NCBI RefSeq assembly: GCF_963675165.1
Contig: NC_087379.1
Coordinates: forward strand, 2,050,201 to 2,114,200
Length of the DNA: 64,000 bases
Reading direction: 5' to 3'
DNA from: Halichondria panicea
Taxonomy: Eukaryota; Porifera; Demospongiae; Suberitida; Halichondriidae
The notes beneath the pieces are model-generated. The model ran no database searches, was not told the DNA's origin, and saw only the letters and a list, made by a program, of their open reading frames with translations. Below are positions 1 through 11,057 of this stretch, in pieces; within the stretch, counting starts at the first letter, position 1, and each line of letters starts with the position of its first letter. The position numbers and the translations under genes are program-made.

Positions 1-794
1 TGCTCAGACATAAGATATCCCTCGTACTCCTTGGTCCAGTATTGAGGGCATGAAGTCTTTGCTGGAATCATGAGAACAATTGATCGACTCGCCACAAGGC
101 AGACCGAACATGGAATATTGTGGTCCTGTGTGCCTCGGACTGGTTGTTCATATTCAGCTCCATAGACGTATATGTACCCTTGGGTACCACTTCGAAAAGG
201 TAGAGTGTATTTTCTGGATCAAGAGGTAAGCATAGATGATTTGCTGCCCCACCACTGTGAGTGTAGTGACTTCCCCCAACTATCCCGTTGTATATCTGCT
301 CTGTTCCAGGCACGTTTGGACAAGTGCTGTTCCCCCACCTTGTGTACACAACACGCGCGCTCTTTGGTCCCGGTGTACCAGTATTTCCTTGAGGGCCGGC
401 CTCCCCCTTCACTCCAGGCAATCCTCTAGGTCCTTGCGGCCCATTGGCTGGGCCTGGATCTCCTCTGAATCCAGGTGGTCCTGTTATTCCATCCCTCCCA
501 TCTCTTCCTGAGCTCCCTGGTTGACCATCACTTCCCGCAGATCCAGGCTGACCATCACGACCATCTCTGCCTGGAATCCCTCGTTGTCCTTTAGGTCCCA
601 TTAGCCCTGGTGGTCCTGGAAGCTCACCTTTGGCACATATTAGTATGGTGTAGTAGCAAGTATGTGCATGTTATAAGTGTTGTGGTCAAATTACGAATCT
701 GACTCAATTACCTGATGCCATGTGTACAGCAACTATAATCACAACAAACACGCTCAACTTCATGTTCATCATGTACCAAGCTCTGTCTTCTTAG
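1..794 (-). pseudogene. Short-chain collagen, copy 1 (frameshifted, runs off window)
   Basis: Spongin-like short-chain collagen: a secreted matrix protein with a signal peptide, a short Gly-X-Y triple helix and a Cys-rich C-terminal domain. The signal-peptide exon is 712-794 (ATG cluster at 761-772; the hydrophobic VFVVIIVAV run follows). It ends in a GT donor at 711-710. The acceptor AG is at 629-628, so the helix exon begins at 627 and the join is in phase with copies 2 and 4. Near 215 this copy has two extra T's (plus strand) compared with copy 2, which shifts the frame inside the C-terminal domain just after the LCLPLDPE motif. Downstream to position 1 the other frame still reads the conserved domain (for example [15 protein letters not shown]), so the lesion looks young. 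It could be a sequencing or assembly error rather than a true pseudogene. A 5'UTR exon probably ends at 993 (donor GTGAGT). Confidence 0.8.
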
Positions 795-1093
795 CTGCAA
801 TGAAAGAATTATGTGCAAAGGAACACGGAGTGTATATGCATGTATATATATAGGAAAACATTGCAATCGTCACTGTGTATAGTGTGCATGCATGGTTATG
901 ATAATTATGGTAATAGATTTTGCACCTTGGCCTCAAATACACTAGCTTGTATATAGCTTGCAAATTTACGAACAACATTTAAATGAACTCACCAGCTATA
1001 ATTGTAGATGAAGCACTTATACTGTACATGTAGCAAGTGTTTTTTTCTTAACCAGAGCTTAGATTTTGTTTCGCCAATATATGTACTAAACGT

Positions 1094-1112
1094 GCCATCT
1101 CCTTTTTATAAC
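1094..1112 (-). promoter_or_regulatory. Core promoter (TATA box) of collagen copy 1
   Basis: On the minus strand this reads GTTATAAAAAGGAGATGGC. The same 19 bases occur upstream of all four collagen copies (also at 3261-3279, 33961-33979 and 35807-35825), about 330-370 bases upstream of each start codon. Each is followed by a candidate 5'UTR exon ending in a GTGAGT donor. Spacing fits a TATA box with transcription starting around 1075. Conservation across copies otherwise diverged in their flanks supports function; the start site itself is inferred. Confidence 0.6.
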
Positions 1113-1932
1113 CATGCATGTGTGCATGCAAGTCTGCACTTTTAGCACTATAATTATTGCTGCATGTGTATGCATGGCTGGCCTGGCAGGTGGTAGGGTC
1201 TGTACATGTGTGACCTTCATTGTATGTAGCACTCTAAACCACAATGTAGCACTCTAAACTATACAATGAAATATCGCTGTCAACATGTTGATATCATACA
1301 TGCACAGTCAGGTGTCCTCCCCATGTGTTTGGTGCATTTTGAGTGGGCAGATCAAAGGAAACACTGTGCCAATATCTGCCATATGGCATAGGTCAAGCCT
1401 TGAACTGTGCCACTATCTAGATACTGGCATAGTATGGCTGAAGTTACCTAAAGCCCACGCTCCACCCAGTAACCTGAAACGATCCGTATAACACTGTTAA
1501 ACAGATTCAGTGGTTAGGCAGAAAACGTTTTTCATGCGTCTGGAGCATTCCACAGCCACCACAAGTAGTTGAAACTAGTTGTCCTATAAAAGAAGTGATG
1601 TGTACACGGAAAGGAATGCACAAGGAATGCAACAAATCAGTTGTTACACAGCTCACTCGTGTGTGCGCACATGGGATAATATTGGCTCAGTAGTGCCTTT
1701 GCCCTCGAGGCCTGCGGCCCTCGGGCCTAAGTCACTACTGAGCCAATGTATCCCATGTGGCACTTGTGCATGTGTCACAACTATAATAAATGCAGTGTCA
1801 GAACCTTATATGGCCCAGGAGCCATGTTTTATTCTACCAACTTCTTAGCCATAAAATTAACTACTTGATCTCTATACTAAACTGCATGTTCAGAACGTTT
1901 ATGCACCATACACTGGACAATGTTATTGTTGT
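1113..1932. other. Spacer between collagen copies 1 and 2
   Basis: No convincing gene. It contains a piece of the repeat (around 1280-1330) that also flanks the other collagen genes (AACATGTTGATATCAT type, see 36300-36710) and the palindrome listed separately. Short open frames here have no recognisable domain. Confidence 0.5.
1668..1759. repeat. Palindromic foldback MITE with GC-rich loop
   Basis: The arms CACATGGGATAATATTGG at the left and their near-complement at the right end enclose a loop made of CCCTCGAGG/CCCTCGGG. Arms are about 28 bases. A related loop style occurs in the foldbacks at 19415 and 47280. No target-site duplication was resolved. Confidence 0.6.
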
Positions 1933-2882
1933 TTACTTTGTGCAGACAACACAGTGGACTTCTTTGTAGTCATTGTAAGGAGGGCAGGGTAGTCCAGCTG
2001 TACCACAGTTAGCTTCAACATGATAGAACAGAGCACCATTGGCATTAGCATTACTTCCAGGCACCGACTCCTGTCCTTTGTCAACACATTCGAACATCGA
2101 GCGTTTATGGGTGTGACTCTCGGACATAAGGTATCCTTCGTACTCTTTGGTCCAGTATTGAGGGCACGAAGTCTTTGCAGGAATCATGAGAGCAATCGAT
2201 CGACTCACCACAAGGCAGACCGAGCAGGGAACATTGTGTTGATGTGTTCCTCGGACTGGATATTCATATTCGGCTCCATACATGTACATTTTCCCTTGTT
2301 TACCACTATGAAAAGGTAGAGTGTATTCTGGATCAAGAGGTAAGCATAGATGATTTGCTGCCCCCCCATGAGAGTAATGACTTCCCCCAACTATCCCGTT
2401 GTATATCCGCTCTGTTCCAGGCACGTTTGGGCAAGTGCTGTTCCCCCACCTTGTGTACACAACACCCCCGCTCTTTGGTCCCGGTGTACCAGTATTCCCT
2501 CGAGGGCCGGCCTCCCCCTTCACTCCAGGCAATCCTCTAGGTCCTTGCGGCCCATTGGCTGGGCCTGGCTCTCCTCTGAATCCAGGTGGTCCTGTTATTC
2601 CATCCCTCCCATCTCTTCCTGAGCTCCCTGGTTGACCATCACTTCCCGCAGATCCAGGCTGACCATCACGACCATCTCTGCCTGGAATTCCTCGTTGTCC
2701 TTTAGATCCCATTAGCCCTGGTGGTCCTGGCAGCTCACCTTTGGTAAGGTGTAGCATGCAAGTATAATATGATAATAATAATAATTATGTGCATGCATGT
2801 TGTAGTAAAATTATGAGTCAATACCTGATGCCATGTGTACAGCAACTATAATCACAACAAACACGCTCCACTTCATGTTCAT
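1933..2882 (-). CDS. Short-chain collagen, copy 2 (intact)
   Basis: Two coding exons, 2825-2882 and 1933-2738 (864 bp, 287 aa), joined in phase (G|GT gives Gly). Exon 1 encodes the N-terminal signal peptide ([15 protein letters not shown]). Exon 2 gives a triple helix of about 27 Gly-X-Y triplets, with RDGRDG and SDGQPG blocks and one imperfection at [10 protein letters not shown]-terminal globular domain of about 175 residues follows, with repeated Cys (NSTCP, NHLCLP, VPCSVC, TSCPQYW, LPCPPYN) and the terminal motif CVVCTK. This matches the sponge short-chain collagen/spongin C4-like family and would be secreted to the extracellular matrix. The 5'UTR exon near 3170-3245 ends in GTGAGT, and the TATA box is at 3261-3279. 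Copy 4 is the closest intact paralogue in the window. Confidence 0.88.
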
Positions 2883-3260
2883 GTACCAAACTCTGTCTGC
2901 CTGCAATGAAATAATTATATGCAAAGTAAATTAATTCTTCCATAGAGTATACGTATATAGATATAACTACTGAACGGTGTTACTGCGGTATACACGTGTA
3001 AATAATTAGTTTAGTGTTGTATATAGGTGCATGATCAGAAACACTTTCTCTACAATCGTCACAGTTCATTGTGCAGGTATATAGAGTTTGCTTGCAATTG
3101 TGGCCTCAAATACACATAATTATAACTATAGCTTGCAAATGTATACTAACAACATGTAAATGAACTCACTGCATGGCATTGCATGATGAAGTAGTGCCTA
3201 GCGTTTCCTCTTCTTTTAATCAAGTTTTAATATGATCTTGTTACACTACAAACACGCGTT

Positions 3261-3279
3261 GCCATCTCCTTTTTATAAC
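3261..3279 (-). promoter_or_regulatory. Core promoter (TATA box) of collagen copy 2
   Basis: Identical 19-base block to the other collagen copies, reading TATAAAAAGGAG on the minus strand, upstream of the candidate untranslated exon that ends with a donor at 3169-3168. Confidence 0.6.
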
Positions 3280-3701
3280 GCATGCACGTCTGCATTCACT
3301 TGTAGCACTTTATTGCTGTGTGTGGTATGACAGGTGGCAAGGTCTATAATTATGTGTATGTCTATAATAACCTTTCATGGTTTAGAGTGTGGTCGCTGTC
3401 ATGTTGATATAATTATCTTTCACTGTCAAGTTTTCACCCCATGCATTTTGTGTTTGCATATAGTGGGTATATATTTTATGACATACTTCTTGAGTTGTGT
3501 AACTTCAATTGTGTGCTGTACATGTAGAGACCATTTGACAACTCCAAGACGCCCTTGTACAGTATTTCACAAGCTATATATGTATCTATATGATAAATCT
3601 GTGGCCATTATGTCACAGTATACTTTTGATTTGTTTTATAGACATGTGTGCATGTGTACATGTACACGCTTGTCACATCACCTGAGCACCTCTCCCCACA
3701 G
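3280..3701. other. Spacer upstream of collagen copy 2
   Basis: AT-rich DNA with a partial copy of the collagen-flanking repeat (around 3390-3470). The open frame at 3334-3705 has no recognisable domain and is Cys/His/Ile-rich, as expected of chance translation. Confidence 0.4.
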
Positions 3702-3791
3702 TTGAAGGTTTGTCTACTATACCTGCACCTGCAGCTGTGTCAGGAGACGAGCAGTGGAGTTCAGCTGGGAAACCTGGTCCAGTTAGAGTGG
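3702..3791 (+). other. Candidate orphan exon, unidentified protein
   Basis: A pyrimidine tract plus CACAG acceptor (ending 3701) and a consensus donor G|GTAAGT (3792 on) bracket 90 bases that are open in one frame and translate to a Pro/Ala/Gly/Ser-rich peptide (IPAPAAVSGDEQWSSAGK). I do not recognise the protein. No neighbouring exon was found, so it may be an exon fragment stranded by rearrangement, or chance. Confidence 0.35.
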
Positions 3792-3832
3792 GTAAGTGCA
3801 AGCATGCATGTATGCTTGCACTTATAATTATA

Positions 3833-4785
3833 GCCAAGCGCAATTGGTGCTCTATAACGGCTTCTGAATACAGTACATTTGTAAGCCCCCATGTAGGTTT
3901 TCCTCTGATCTGAGATCAAAGGAAAACCTAAAACCCATACACATGCGTGTGGTACACGTATACAGCTGTGGAAACCACAATGCTACAGTACTAATAATTA
4001 TTGCCAAGCGCAATTGGTGCTCTATAACGGCTTCTGAATACAGTACATTTGTATGGAAGCCCCCATGTAGTTTTTCCTTTGATCTCAGATCAAAAGAAAA
4101 CCTAAAAACCCATACACATGCGTGTGGTACATGTATACAGCTGTGGAAACCACAATGCTACAGTACTAATATTGCCAAGCGCAATTGGTACTCGATAACA
4201 TTGAGCTATTTGAGCTTCTGCAGTAATTATTACAAAACAACGGATCTGCATAGTGTATACGTCAGTATATTCCTCGAAGCAGAGCCAGGAACAACATTCA
4301 CAGGCAACAGCAGCAGAACGACTCACTGTCAAGGTTGAAATAGCAATAGCATGTTTTCTGAATACAGGCATGGCCCGACCTTCCGTTAAGACGGGAGGTT
4401 GGGTTGCAAGCTTATCTAGGATTTGTTCTGCTACATTATGTAACACTGCTATTGAATATTATTATTCTCAGTGAGTGTTAACCAATTTGATTTGATGACG
4501 TAGCTAAACCACAGCATACACTGCATGCGGTTTCGCAACTAGGAAGTATAACGAACCACGTGAAAAATGCTGCAATCTGATAAGGTGCCACTATATTGGC
4601 GGCAGAACAAATCCCAGATTGTTTGCAACTCGACCTCCCGTCCTAACGGAAGGTCGGGCCACACCCAACTACATTTGTGTCAGTATGGGAGCCCCCATAT
4701 AGTTTTTCCTTTGATTTGAGATCAAAGAAAAACCCATGTGTGCCCCTTGTATGTATAGTACAGCTGTGGCAACCACAATGCTATA
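3833..4785. repeat. 170-bp tandem repeat array, last unit interrupted
   Basis: Units begin GCCAAGCGCAATTGGT at 3833, 4003 and 4174 (periods 170 and 171). Each full unit holds GAATACAGTACATTTGTA, a small hairpin around GATCTGAGATC, and CAGCTGTGGAAACCACAATG. The third unit is broken by unrelated sequence (about 4205-4355) and by the MITE at 4372-4660. Its remainder resumes at about 4665 and ends where the pogo-like MITE inserts at 4786. Confidence 0.8.
4372..4660. mobile_element. MITE with about 64-bp inverted repeats
   Basis: Left end GGCCCGACCTTCCGTTAAGA and right end its complement (TCCTAACGGAAGGTCGGGCC) pair for roughly 64 bases with a few mismatches, running inward to GGATTTGTTCTGC. It sits inside the third tandem-repeat unit, between AATACAG and CTACATTTGTG. 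Target duplication not clear. Confidence 0.75.
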
Positions 4786-5084
4786 CAGTAGAACCTCGAT
4801 TATCCAGCCCTCCATTATCCGGAACCTCGATTATCCGGCTTGGCAGTTTTCTTGTTATCAGATTAGAAAATGGGCGTGTCCCTTAAACGCGCATACGCGT
4901 TGCAGCTGTTACCATGGAGACATGCCTGCTTATCTTCTACGCATGCGCAGACAACCATGTGGCACTGCTGTTTATCAATAAAGTGGGTGGATCAAGGCGT
5001 GGTTTATATATTCGATTATCCGGCATATTCACTTATCCGGCCTGCTTCTGGAACCAAGGTGTCCGGATAATCGAGGTTCTACTG
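4786..5084. mobile_element. pogo/Tigger-like MITE
   Basis: Terminal inverted repeats CAGTAGAACCTCGATTATCC and the exact complement at the right end, flanked by TA on both sides (4784-4785, 5085-5086). The interior has extra TTATCCGG motifs. The TIR type and TA duplication are the signature of pogo-group non-autonomous elements. No transposase is encoded. Confidence 0.88.
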
Positions 5085-5086
5085 TA

Positions 5087-6080
5087 CATGACATGTACAT
5101 TATGCCCACAAACTGCAGGGTTTATACTAATTATCGTGTGATGTTGCTATTAGCAACTGGAGAGTGTACAGCAATTATAATCCCGTATCGCATCCGGTCC
5201 AGTAATTGCACGTCGTCATTGACTGCATGCAATTATCTGTCAAGTAATGGCATGCACGCTGTCGATGACAACGTATTGTTTTCGAAAAATGTTAACTTCA
5301 TCATACGATTAGAAATCAATAGTATATAGTTACTCGTGCAATGAAAGCACACGGGTACTGATCCCTCGCTACATAACATAAAGCTACTAATAGCTTTTTA
5401 TACACACATTATATCATGTATGATGAACATTTTATTTTGCTGCATGCAGGCAGAATCCAGAATCACAGGGAAACTCAAAGAGTGGGTAATGAGTAAATTT
5501 TAGTGGATTCATGAAATAGTAAATTCTTAGGTTTTGTTCCCACGGTGGTGGTGGTTGCTATGGTAGTGATGCAACATCCCATATACAGAGTTACTGGATT
5601 GCTTTGAACTGCCCAACTCACTGGGCAACAATAAGGGATTATAGCACTCATAACAAGCACTGGCAAGTTTAATAGCACTCGGTTATGCCTCGTTCAATTA
5701 GTAGCCTTGCCATTCACGGCTACTCGTGCTATTAATCCCATGACTCTTAGCCATACGTACCACTAATAGCACTGAGTATCTTGAGAAACTGCATGACCTT
5801 CGCCAAGCAGATCACCACTGCCTGCCTTCACTTTCATTGTGCTGCTGCATGGATCTCTGCACTATATAGACACTATAGCTATTGGTAGTAGCTGCGCAAG
5901 AGTTTACCATTATCTTCTATTGCAATAATAATTATAGAGCTAGAATTAGCTATCGTTATAATTTAATTTACATAAAAATAATGTCCATTGTTAAAATTAA
6001 TAACAAAGCAGCAACACATTATTGTTCCTATAGCTATAATTATTATAGTGCCTATAAATAAATGTATTATATATACGTAG
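5087..6080. other. Intergenic, repeat fragments
   Basis: No supported gene. Around 5505-5640 is a repeat (TAAATTCTTAGGTTTTGTTC, then GCCCAACTCACTGGGCA) that recurs near 38890-39070. The remainder up to the TRAF gene is AT-rich. Confidence 0.5.
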
Positions 6081-7400
6081 TCAAACTATAATTTTTTCGC
6101 TCGCAATTATTTTGAACTTGATGTGACCATTAACAATGTACCGCACTCCAAGAGGTGGGTAATCTATAGAGTCATAGTCTATTCGAAGTTGATCGTTATA
6201 GTCGCCCCTTGTAACTTCCAAATCTTTGGTAATCTGATAGTGGCTATGATCACCGGTCTGATTGAGCATAGTGACTGTCATTGTGAAGGTTTTTGGCCAC
6301 TTGAGGTTGACGTTTGCTCTGGTGTTCACTGGGGTGAGCTCAAACTCAATCCTGCCTGATTCGTATGTAAAGTATAAATTAACCTTCATGATGTATCCTG
6401 TTGGAACAGTACGGAAATCATAACTGTTTATCCATCTTTTAACCTTCACCTTTTCTTTTATATAGTCGACAGTCACATTAGTAACGCTAACGCCCACGTG
6501 TTGTGTGAGAGTGTCTATCTGACTGGATAAATCTAACAGCTCTTTAGATTTGGATTCAAGCTCTTCTTCTAGTTTTCCATACCTTTGTCGTAAGTTGTCA
6601 ATAATTATTAATTCTTCATTCTTTTCTCGTAGCTTAGCGTTTATATCTTCTTGTAAATTAGCAATTTTTTCGTCTTGCCTCTTCTGATTCTTGATAAAGT
6701 AGCTAGTCGATAACCTCAAGTGTTTCTGAGCAGCTTGCTCCATGTGTTTGTCCGCGTCCTTCCGTTGGACCACCTCCTCACAGCCCAGCTCCTTCAGTTC
6801 ACACTCGACCATTGCCAGAGGACACTCTCTCAGGTGCCTCTCCAGTTGACCTCTCTCTAGGAGAGCCACTCTACACTCGTTGGGGCACTCCACCAGGTAC
6901 TTTGAGCACACTGGGAGGTGGTCATCTTGGATCTCTTGATACGTTCCCTCTATCAGGCAGTAGTTACAACTGTGTGGTCTCTTGGGACAATCGTTAGTTG
7001 TGTGCTTCGATAGAAATCTCCTTTCAATAGCTTCGCCACAGTTGTATTGGCAATCCACAAAAACTAATTGGCAATTCTCACCAAGGTGTTGTTCTAGCTC
7101 TCCCAAACCACCCACCCAGTCACAATCATTAGCTTTGTTATCGCAGTAGACCTTGAGATCGAGAACTCTTCTTTGTTGCTTCTTGTCTAAAAGTGTCGTG
7201 AAACTGTTCTCTTTACAAAAAGGGCAAGGTTTGTTGTCAGTGAGTATTGTTTGGATGCAAGCTTGACAGAAATGTTGTCCACAACAGCTGGTAAGGCTGG
7301 GCTCTCGGGTCACATGCAGACACAGGGGGCATTCGTAATCCTTCACACTCTCAACAAACTCACATTGCATAGTATAGCCACTCAATTGAAGGGAGGCCAT
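6081..7400 (-). CDS. TRAF-like protein: RING, zf-TRAF, coiled coil, MATH
   Basis: Single-exon 439-aa protein. RING finger C24-x2-C27, C40, H43, C45, C48, C59, C62. Several TRAF-type zinc fingers at about 86-220 (Cys and His pairs at C110/C117/C121/H133/C138, C145/C148/H161/C165 and C172/C176/H189/C193). Coiled coil about 235-310 rich in Glu/Lys/Leu. MATH/TRAF-C domain about 320-435 (the WPKTFTMTVTMLNQTGD segment and the final VNGHIKFKI strand). This is the full TRAF order, so it probably trimerises, binds receptor tails and acts as an E3 ubiquitin ligase in cytoplasmic signalling; that role is inferred from the family. The start is the first ATG in frame; no earlier in-frame ATG is needed for the domains. 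A decayed tandem copy lies immediately downstream on the same strand. Confidence 0.92.
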   Translation of the reverse strand: MASLQLSGYTMQCEFVESVKDYECPLCLHVTREPSLTSCCGQHFCQACIQTILTDNKPCPFCKENSFTTLLDKKQQRRVLDLKVYCDNKANDCDWVGGLGELEQHLGENCQLVFVDCQYNCGEAIERRFLSKHTTNDCPKRPHSCNYCLIEGTYQEIQDDHLPVCSKYLVECPNECRVALLERGQLERHLRECPLAMVECELKELGCEEVVQRKDADKHMEQAAQKHLRLSTSYFIKNQKRQDEKIANLQEDINAKLREKNEELIIIDNLRQRYGKLEEELESKSKELLDLSSQIDTLTQHVGVSVTNVTVDYIKEKVKVKRWINSYDFRTVPTGYIMKVNLYFTYESGRIEFELTPVNTRANVNLKWPKTFTMTVTMLNQTGDHSHYQITKDLEVTRGDYNDQLRIDYDSIDYPPLGVRYIVNGHIKFKIIASEKIIV

Positions 7401-7981
7401 TTTGGTGCTTAGAATAGTGTCACATGAGCGATGTCATTTATTGTCAGTGGTTTACCGAATTAGATCATATGCACTGTGTCATTTCATGATGCTCTAACCA
7501 ATATATTCTTGGTGTTGTATCATAATTATTCATTTGCATACAGCCTTATTGTTATACTATTATTAGTGGGTACTAAATTTAGCATTTTAGCGATTTTTTA
7601 GCAAATTTGTGATTAGCATGTAATTAAGTACGCTCTAATATTAAAAAAATTATGAATCTCATAAAAAAAATTGTTTTTTCTACTTTTGAGGTTATGTTTA
7701 ATTAAGCTAGCTCTTTTTGTCATCTGTACCTGACTCCATTCAACTTTAAAACTACATCTTTTGACAAATATTGTGCTAATAAATTTGCTACAAATAGCTA
7801 GTACCCTAAAAACTGAAAAATCTGTAAAATTTACCTATCTATATCTATAATAATAGTAACATTAAGGTATACGTTATGTTCGTCCCAACCTTATAATAAA
7901 CATGTAGCTACTCTAGAGCTATATATATGGCATGTAAAAGTATAAATGCAGCAGGACTTCATAAACTAGGTAGTCTGACGA
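7401..7981. other. AT-rich spacer between TRAF copies
   Basis: Strongly A/T-rich. At about 7560-7620 it contains TGGGTACTAA and TTTAGCG motifs like those inside the MITE at 45911-46135, so it may hold an eroded relative. No gene seen. Confidence 0.45.
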
Positions 7982-9288
7982 TTATTTTTCGGTTACAAAT
8001 ATTTGGAACTTGACGTGGCCATTAACGATGTAGTTCACTCCAGGAGGTGGGTTATCTATAGTGTCATAGAATATTCGAATCTCATCGTTATGCTCCTTCC
8101 TCTTCACTTCTAAATCTTTGGTAGTGTGATAGTTGTCATAGTTACCGGCCTGGTTGAACATAGTGACAGTCATTGTGAAGATTTTTGGCCATTCGAACGT
8201 GTCGTTAGCTCGAGTATTCGTAGGAGTGAGCTCAAAATTAATCAAACTACCACCATTGAAAAACAAATTCACCTTTATGATGTATCCTGTTGGAATAGTA
8301 TGAAACTGCTCACTGTTTATCCATCTTTGGTGCTTTACCATTTTCTTTGTATAGTTTACGGACACATTAGTGGAGATAGTGGCATATGTTGTGTAAGAAT
8401 GTCCACCTGACTGGATAAATCTGACAGCTCCTTAGATTTGGATTCAATTTCTCGAGTTACATTCCCGTATTCTTGTTGTAACTTAGCAATTGCTTTATCT
8501 TGATTAGTTACTGCGGACAATTGTTGTTCGAACGGCTGTTTCAATAATCTTTCATTCTCTTCTTTTAGCCTAGCGAATGCTTTGTCTGATTCTTGCTAGT
8601 TGATAACCTCAAGTGTTTCTGAGCAGCTTGCTCCATGTGTTTGTCCGCGTCCTTCTGTTGGACCACGTCCTCACAGCCCAGCTCCTTCAGCTCACACTCG
8701 ACCATTGCCAGAGGACACTCTCTCAGGTGCCCATCCAGTTGACATCTATCTGGGGGAGCCACTCCACACTCGTTGGGGCACTCCACCAGGTACTTTGGGC
8801 ACACTGGGAGGTGGTCGTCTTGGATCTCTTGATACGTTCCCTCCAGCAGACAGTAGTCACAGCTGTGTGGTCTTTTGAGACAATCGTTAGTTTTGTGCTC
8901 TGTTAGAAATCTCCTCATATAAACTTCTCCACAGTTGTATTGGCAATCCACAACAACAAATTTGCATTTCTCGCCAAGGTGTTGTTCTAGCTCAGTCTCC
9001 CAAACCATCCACCCAGTCACAACCATCAGCTTTCTTATCGCAGTAGACCTTGAGATCGAGGACTCTTCTTTGTTGCTTCTTGTCTAGCATGGTCACGTAC
9101 CCTGTCTCTTTGCAAAGTGGGCAAGATTCTTTGTCAGTGAGTATCTTTTGGATGCAGACTTGACAGAAGTGCTGTCCACAGCAGCTGGTGAGGCTGGGCT
9201 CTCGGGTCACATGCAGACACAAGGGGCATTCGTAGTCCTTCACACTCTAAACAAACTCACACTGGTAGCCCAATTGAGGAGAGGCCAT
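7982..9288 (-). pseudogene. TRAF-like gene, decayed tandem copy
   Basis: Same order as the intact neighbour (RING, zf-TRAF, coiled coil, MATH) but broken in several places. An in-frame TAG replaces a Glu codon just before the RING (near 9248). Four extra bases near 8996 shift the frame after the DWVDGLG motif. A deletion near 8596 removes the start of the coiled coil, and a further shift lies near 8370-8390, before the MATH domain. The four open pieces are 8992-9243, 8565-9026, 8356-8544 and 7982-8365. Domain sequences remain close to the intact copy, so the duplication is probably recent. The presumed original start is the ATG at 9286-9288. Confidence 0.88.
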
Positions 9289-10337
9289 TTTGGTGTTTAG
9301 AATAGTGTCACATGAGCAATTTTAATACTAAATTTAGGTATACTAATTGGCTTGCTTTAATTTGTGTGTATATTCATGCATGTGGTTATATTTCATGATG
9401 CTGTAAGTGTAACCACGATGTTGTTTTAATCATTATAATTGTTACAGCTGCATGTATATACTTGTCCCAACCAGCTGAATTAGTAAAACCAGTAGGTTTT
9501 ACATAGGATTGGCAGTGGGTTTGCCCGTGTTTAGCAATATTTCAATTATTTTGACTCATGTTCAAACTGTTCTATCTCTGCAGGGAAAGGCCACATCAAG
9601 AAACTGGCTAGACAGATAGTTTATTTAGCCTTTTCTCTCTTTGTATCTCTCATTTCATAATCCATGAACATTTTAATGAATGAATATTGTCATTTTAAAA
9701 ATTGTACTATTTCTACGTTTCACCGCTCTTTGTCTGACTGACTAAGTAAGTAAGTAAGTGAGTAAGTTTCTTGCCCAGCATTTGCTCCAAGTACAGCCAT
9801 CTCCAGGACATTCTGCACAGGGTTTCCAAACGACTACAACCTGGATTAAAAAGCGCTTCTTCAGATTTGCGATTGCTTCCACGAGGCAGATGACCTCTCA
9901 GTCTCTATTTCTCTTACCTAGACAATTCCGCCATCTTTAATGACTCAGCAATTGCGTTGTGGCCAATTAATAATAGATAGGCGTGGCTAATAAACCGTTG
10001 CCTAAAATCAGTGCAGTGCTTTTCCAGAGCCTGAGGTGTTGCTTTTCTTCACACTGTTCAGCTCTAGCTCCCTTTCTCTGACAGGCATGCTACATGCACT
10101 GGCTAGATATCATGCTCTTAATGGCTGTCATTTAATTAATACTGATTCACAAATTCAACATATCAAGCAATATTACTCATTACTATAATTATTATAGCTA
10201 ATTATTAGTCCAGAGATATTCGAGAAGATATCTGATTAGTCCTGTCTTCTCTTCTTGAACTTCTGTACTGCCTCTTGACTTTCCACTTATGCATGTCATG
10301 ATACGTAAACTGTACTGAAAAAGAAAGGGAATCCGAC
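9289..10337. other. Intergenic, no gene seen
   Basis: Low-complexity AAGT/GTAA tract near 9744-9768, otherwise unique AT-rich sequence. Short open frames carry no domain. Confidence 0.5.
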
Positions 10338-10887
10338 TAGAAAAACATTTGCAATGTGAAAAATTGCTAGGATTGGCCAGGGGAACCACAAAAAAGCGTG
10401 GAAACAAGAAATCAGACGAGAGCATAACTCCAATCCGTTACAACGTCATGAACATGTACAATACATAGTATATTAAATAATAGACAGTGTTCCAGATCCA
10501 TCTACCAGCTTCCATCCACCACATCATTTCCATGCAGGTCACCATGCAGTACGGTCCGTGCATGTTACTACGCATGGATGGACTGTGTGTATACCTGTGC
10601 TCAACACTGCATGTATTAGGAACATCAATTCATCACAAATCATCATGATTATGTGCCCGCACATTCCAAAATGGATAATAAATATATAGGGATTAGTCAT
10701 CACTCCACCAGTAAAAATTGTGTGGCATATTGGCTGGGAAAACATGGGAAAACTACCAGTACATGTGATTGACGTTGTAACGGATTGGAGTTATGCTCTC
10801 GTCTGATTTCTTGTTTCCACGCTTTTTTGTGGTTCCCCTGGCCAATCCTAGCAATTTTTCACATTGCAAATGTTTTTCTAGTCGGAT
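10338..10887. repeat. Inverted pair of a 200-bp repeat
   Basis: 10338-10455 (minus orientation, partial) and 10686-10887 (plus) share GTAACGGATTGGAGTTATGC and TCACATTGCAAATGTTTTTC at over 90 percent by eye. A third copy is at 34050-34241. The complete copies begin near AGTCATCACYCCACCAGTAA. The family is probably a MITE. Confidence 0.7.
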
Positions 10888-10947
10888 AAAACATATAATT
10901 GGACACCGTACCAAACTCATATACCTATTGTTCACCCTCCCCTATAG

Positions 10948-11057
10948 TGGTCAGGAGCGTACTGGTATGATGTTATCTTGTGGTAGAACTCCCTCGTTTG
11001 GAGCCCAGACCCCCATGGTGGGCAGTATGACCCGCTCTCAAACACCCATGCACGACG
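10948..11057 (+). other. Isolated exon of SPT5 C-terminal repeat type
   Basis: An acceptor (TATAG, ending 10947) and a strong donor (G|GTGAGT at 11058) bracket an open 110-bp exon whose peptide contains GRTPSFGAQTPMVGSM and RSQTPMHDG. These are the GxRTPxxGxQTP repeats of the CTR of transcription elongation factor SPT5 (SUPT5H), a phosphorylation target that recruits RNA-processing factors. No other CTR or KOW exon was found nearby. A separate SPT5-like fragment lies 22 kb away (32947), downstream of this one, whereas in SPT5 that region precedes the CTR. It is therefore best read as a dispersed exon copy, not a working gene. Confidence 0.65.

Noticed and set aside
2020-2635. Plus-strand frames over the collagen exons (also at 172-511, 32947-33364, 34786-35225)
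   Set aside because: GC-rich Gly-X-Y codons leave long open frames on the other strand; these lack domains and splice support.
9744-9768. Regulatory repeat (AAGT)n
   Set aside because: A simple microsatellite; no further support.
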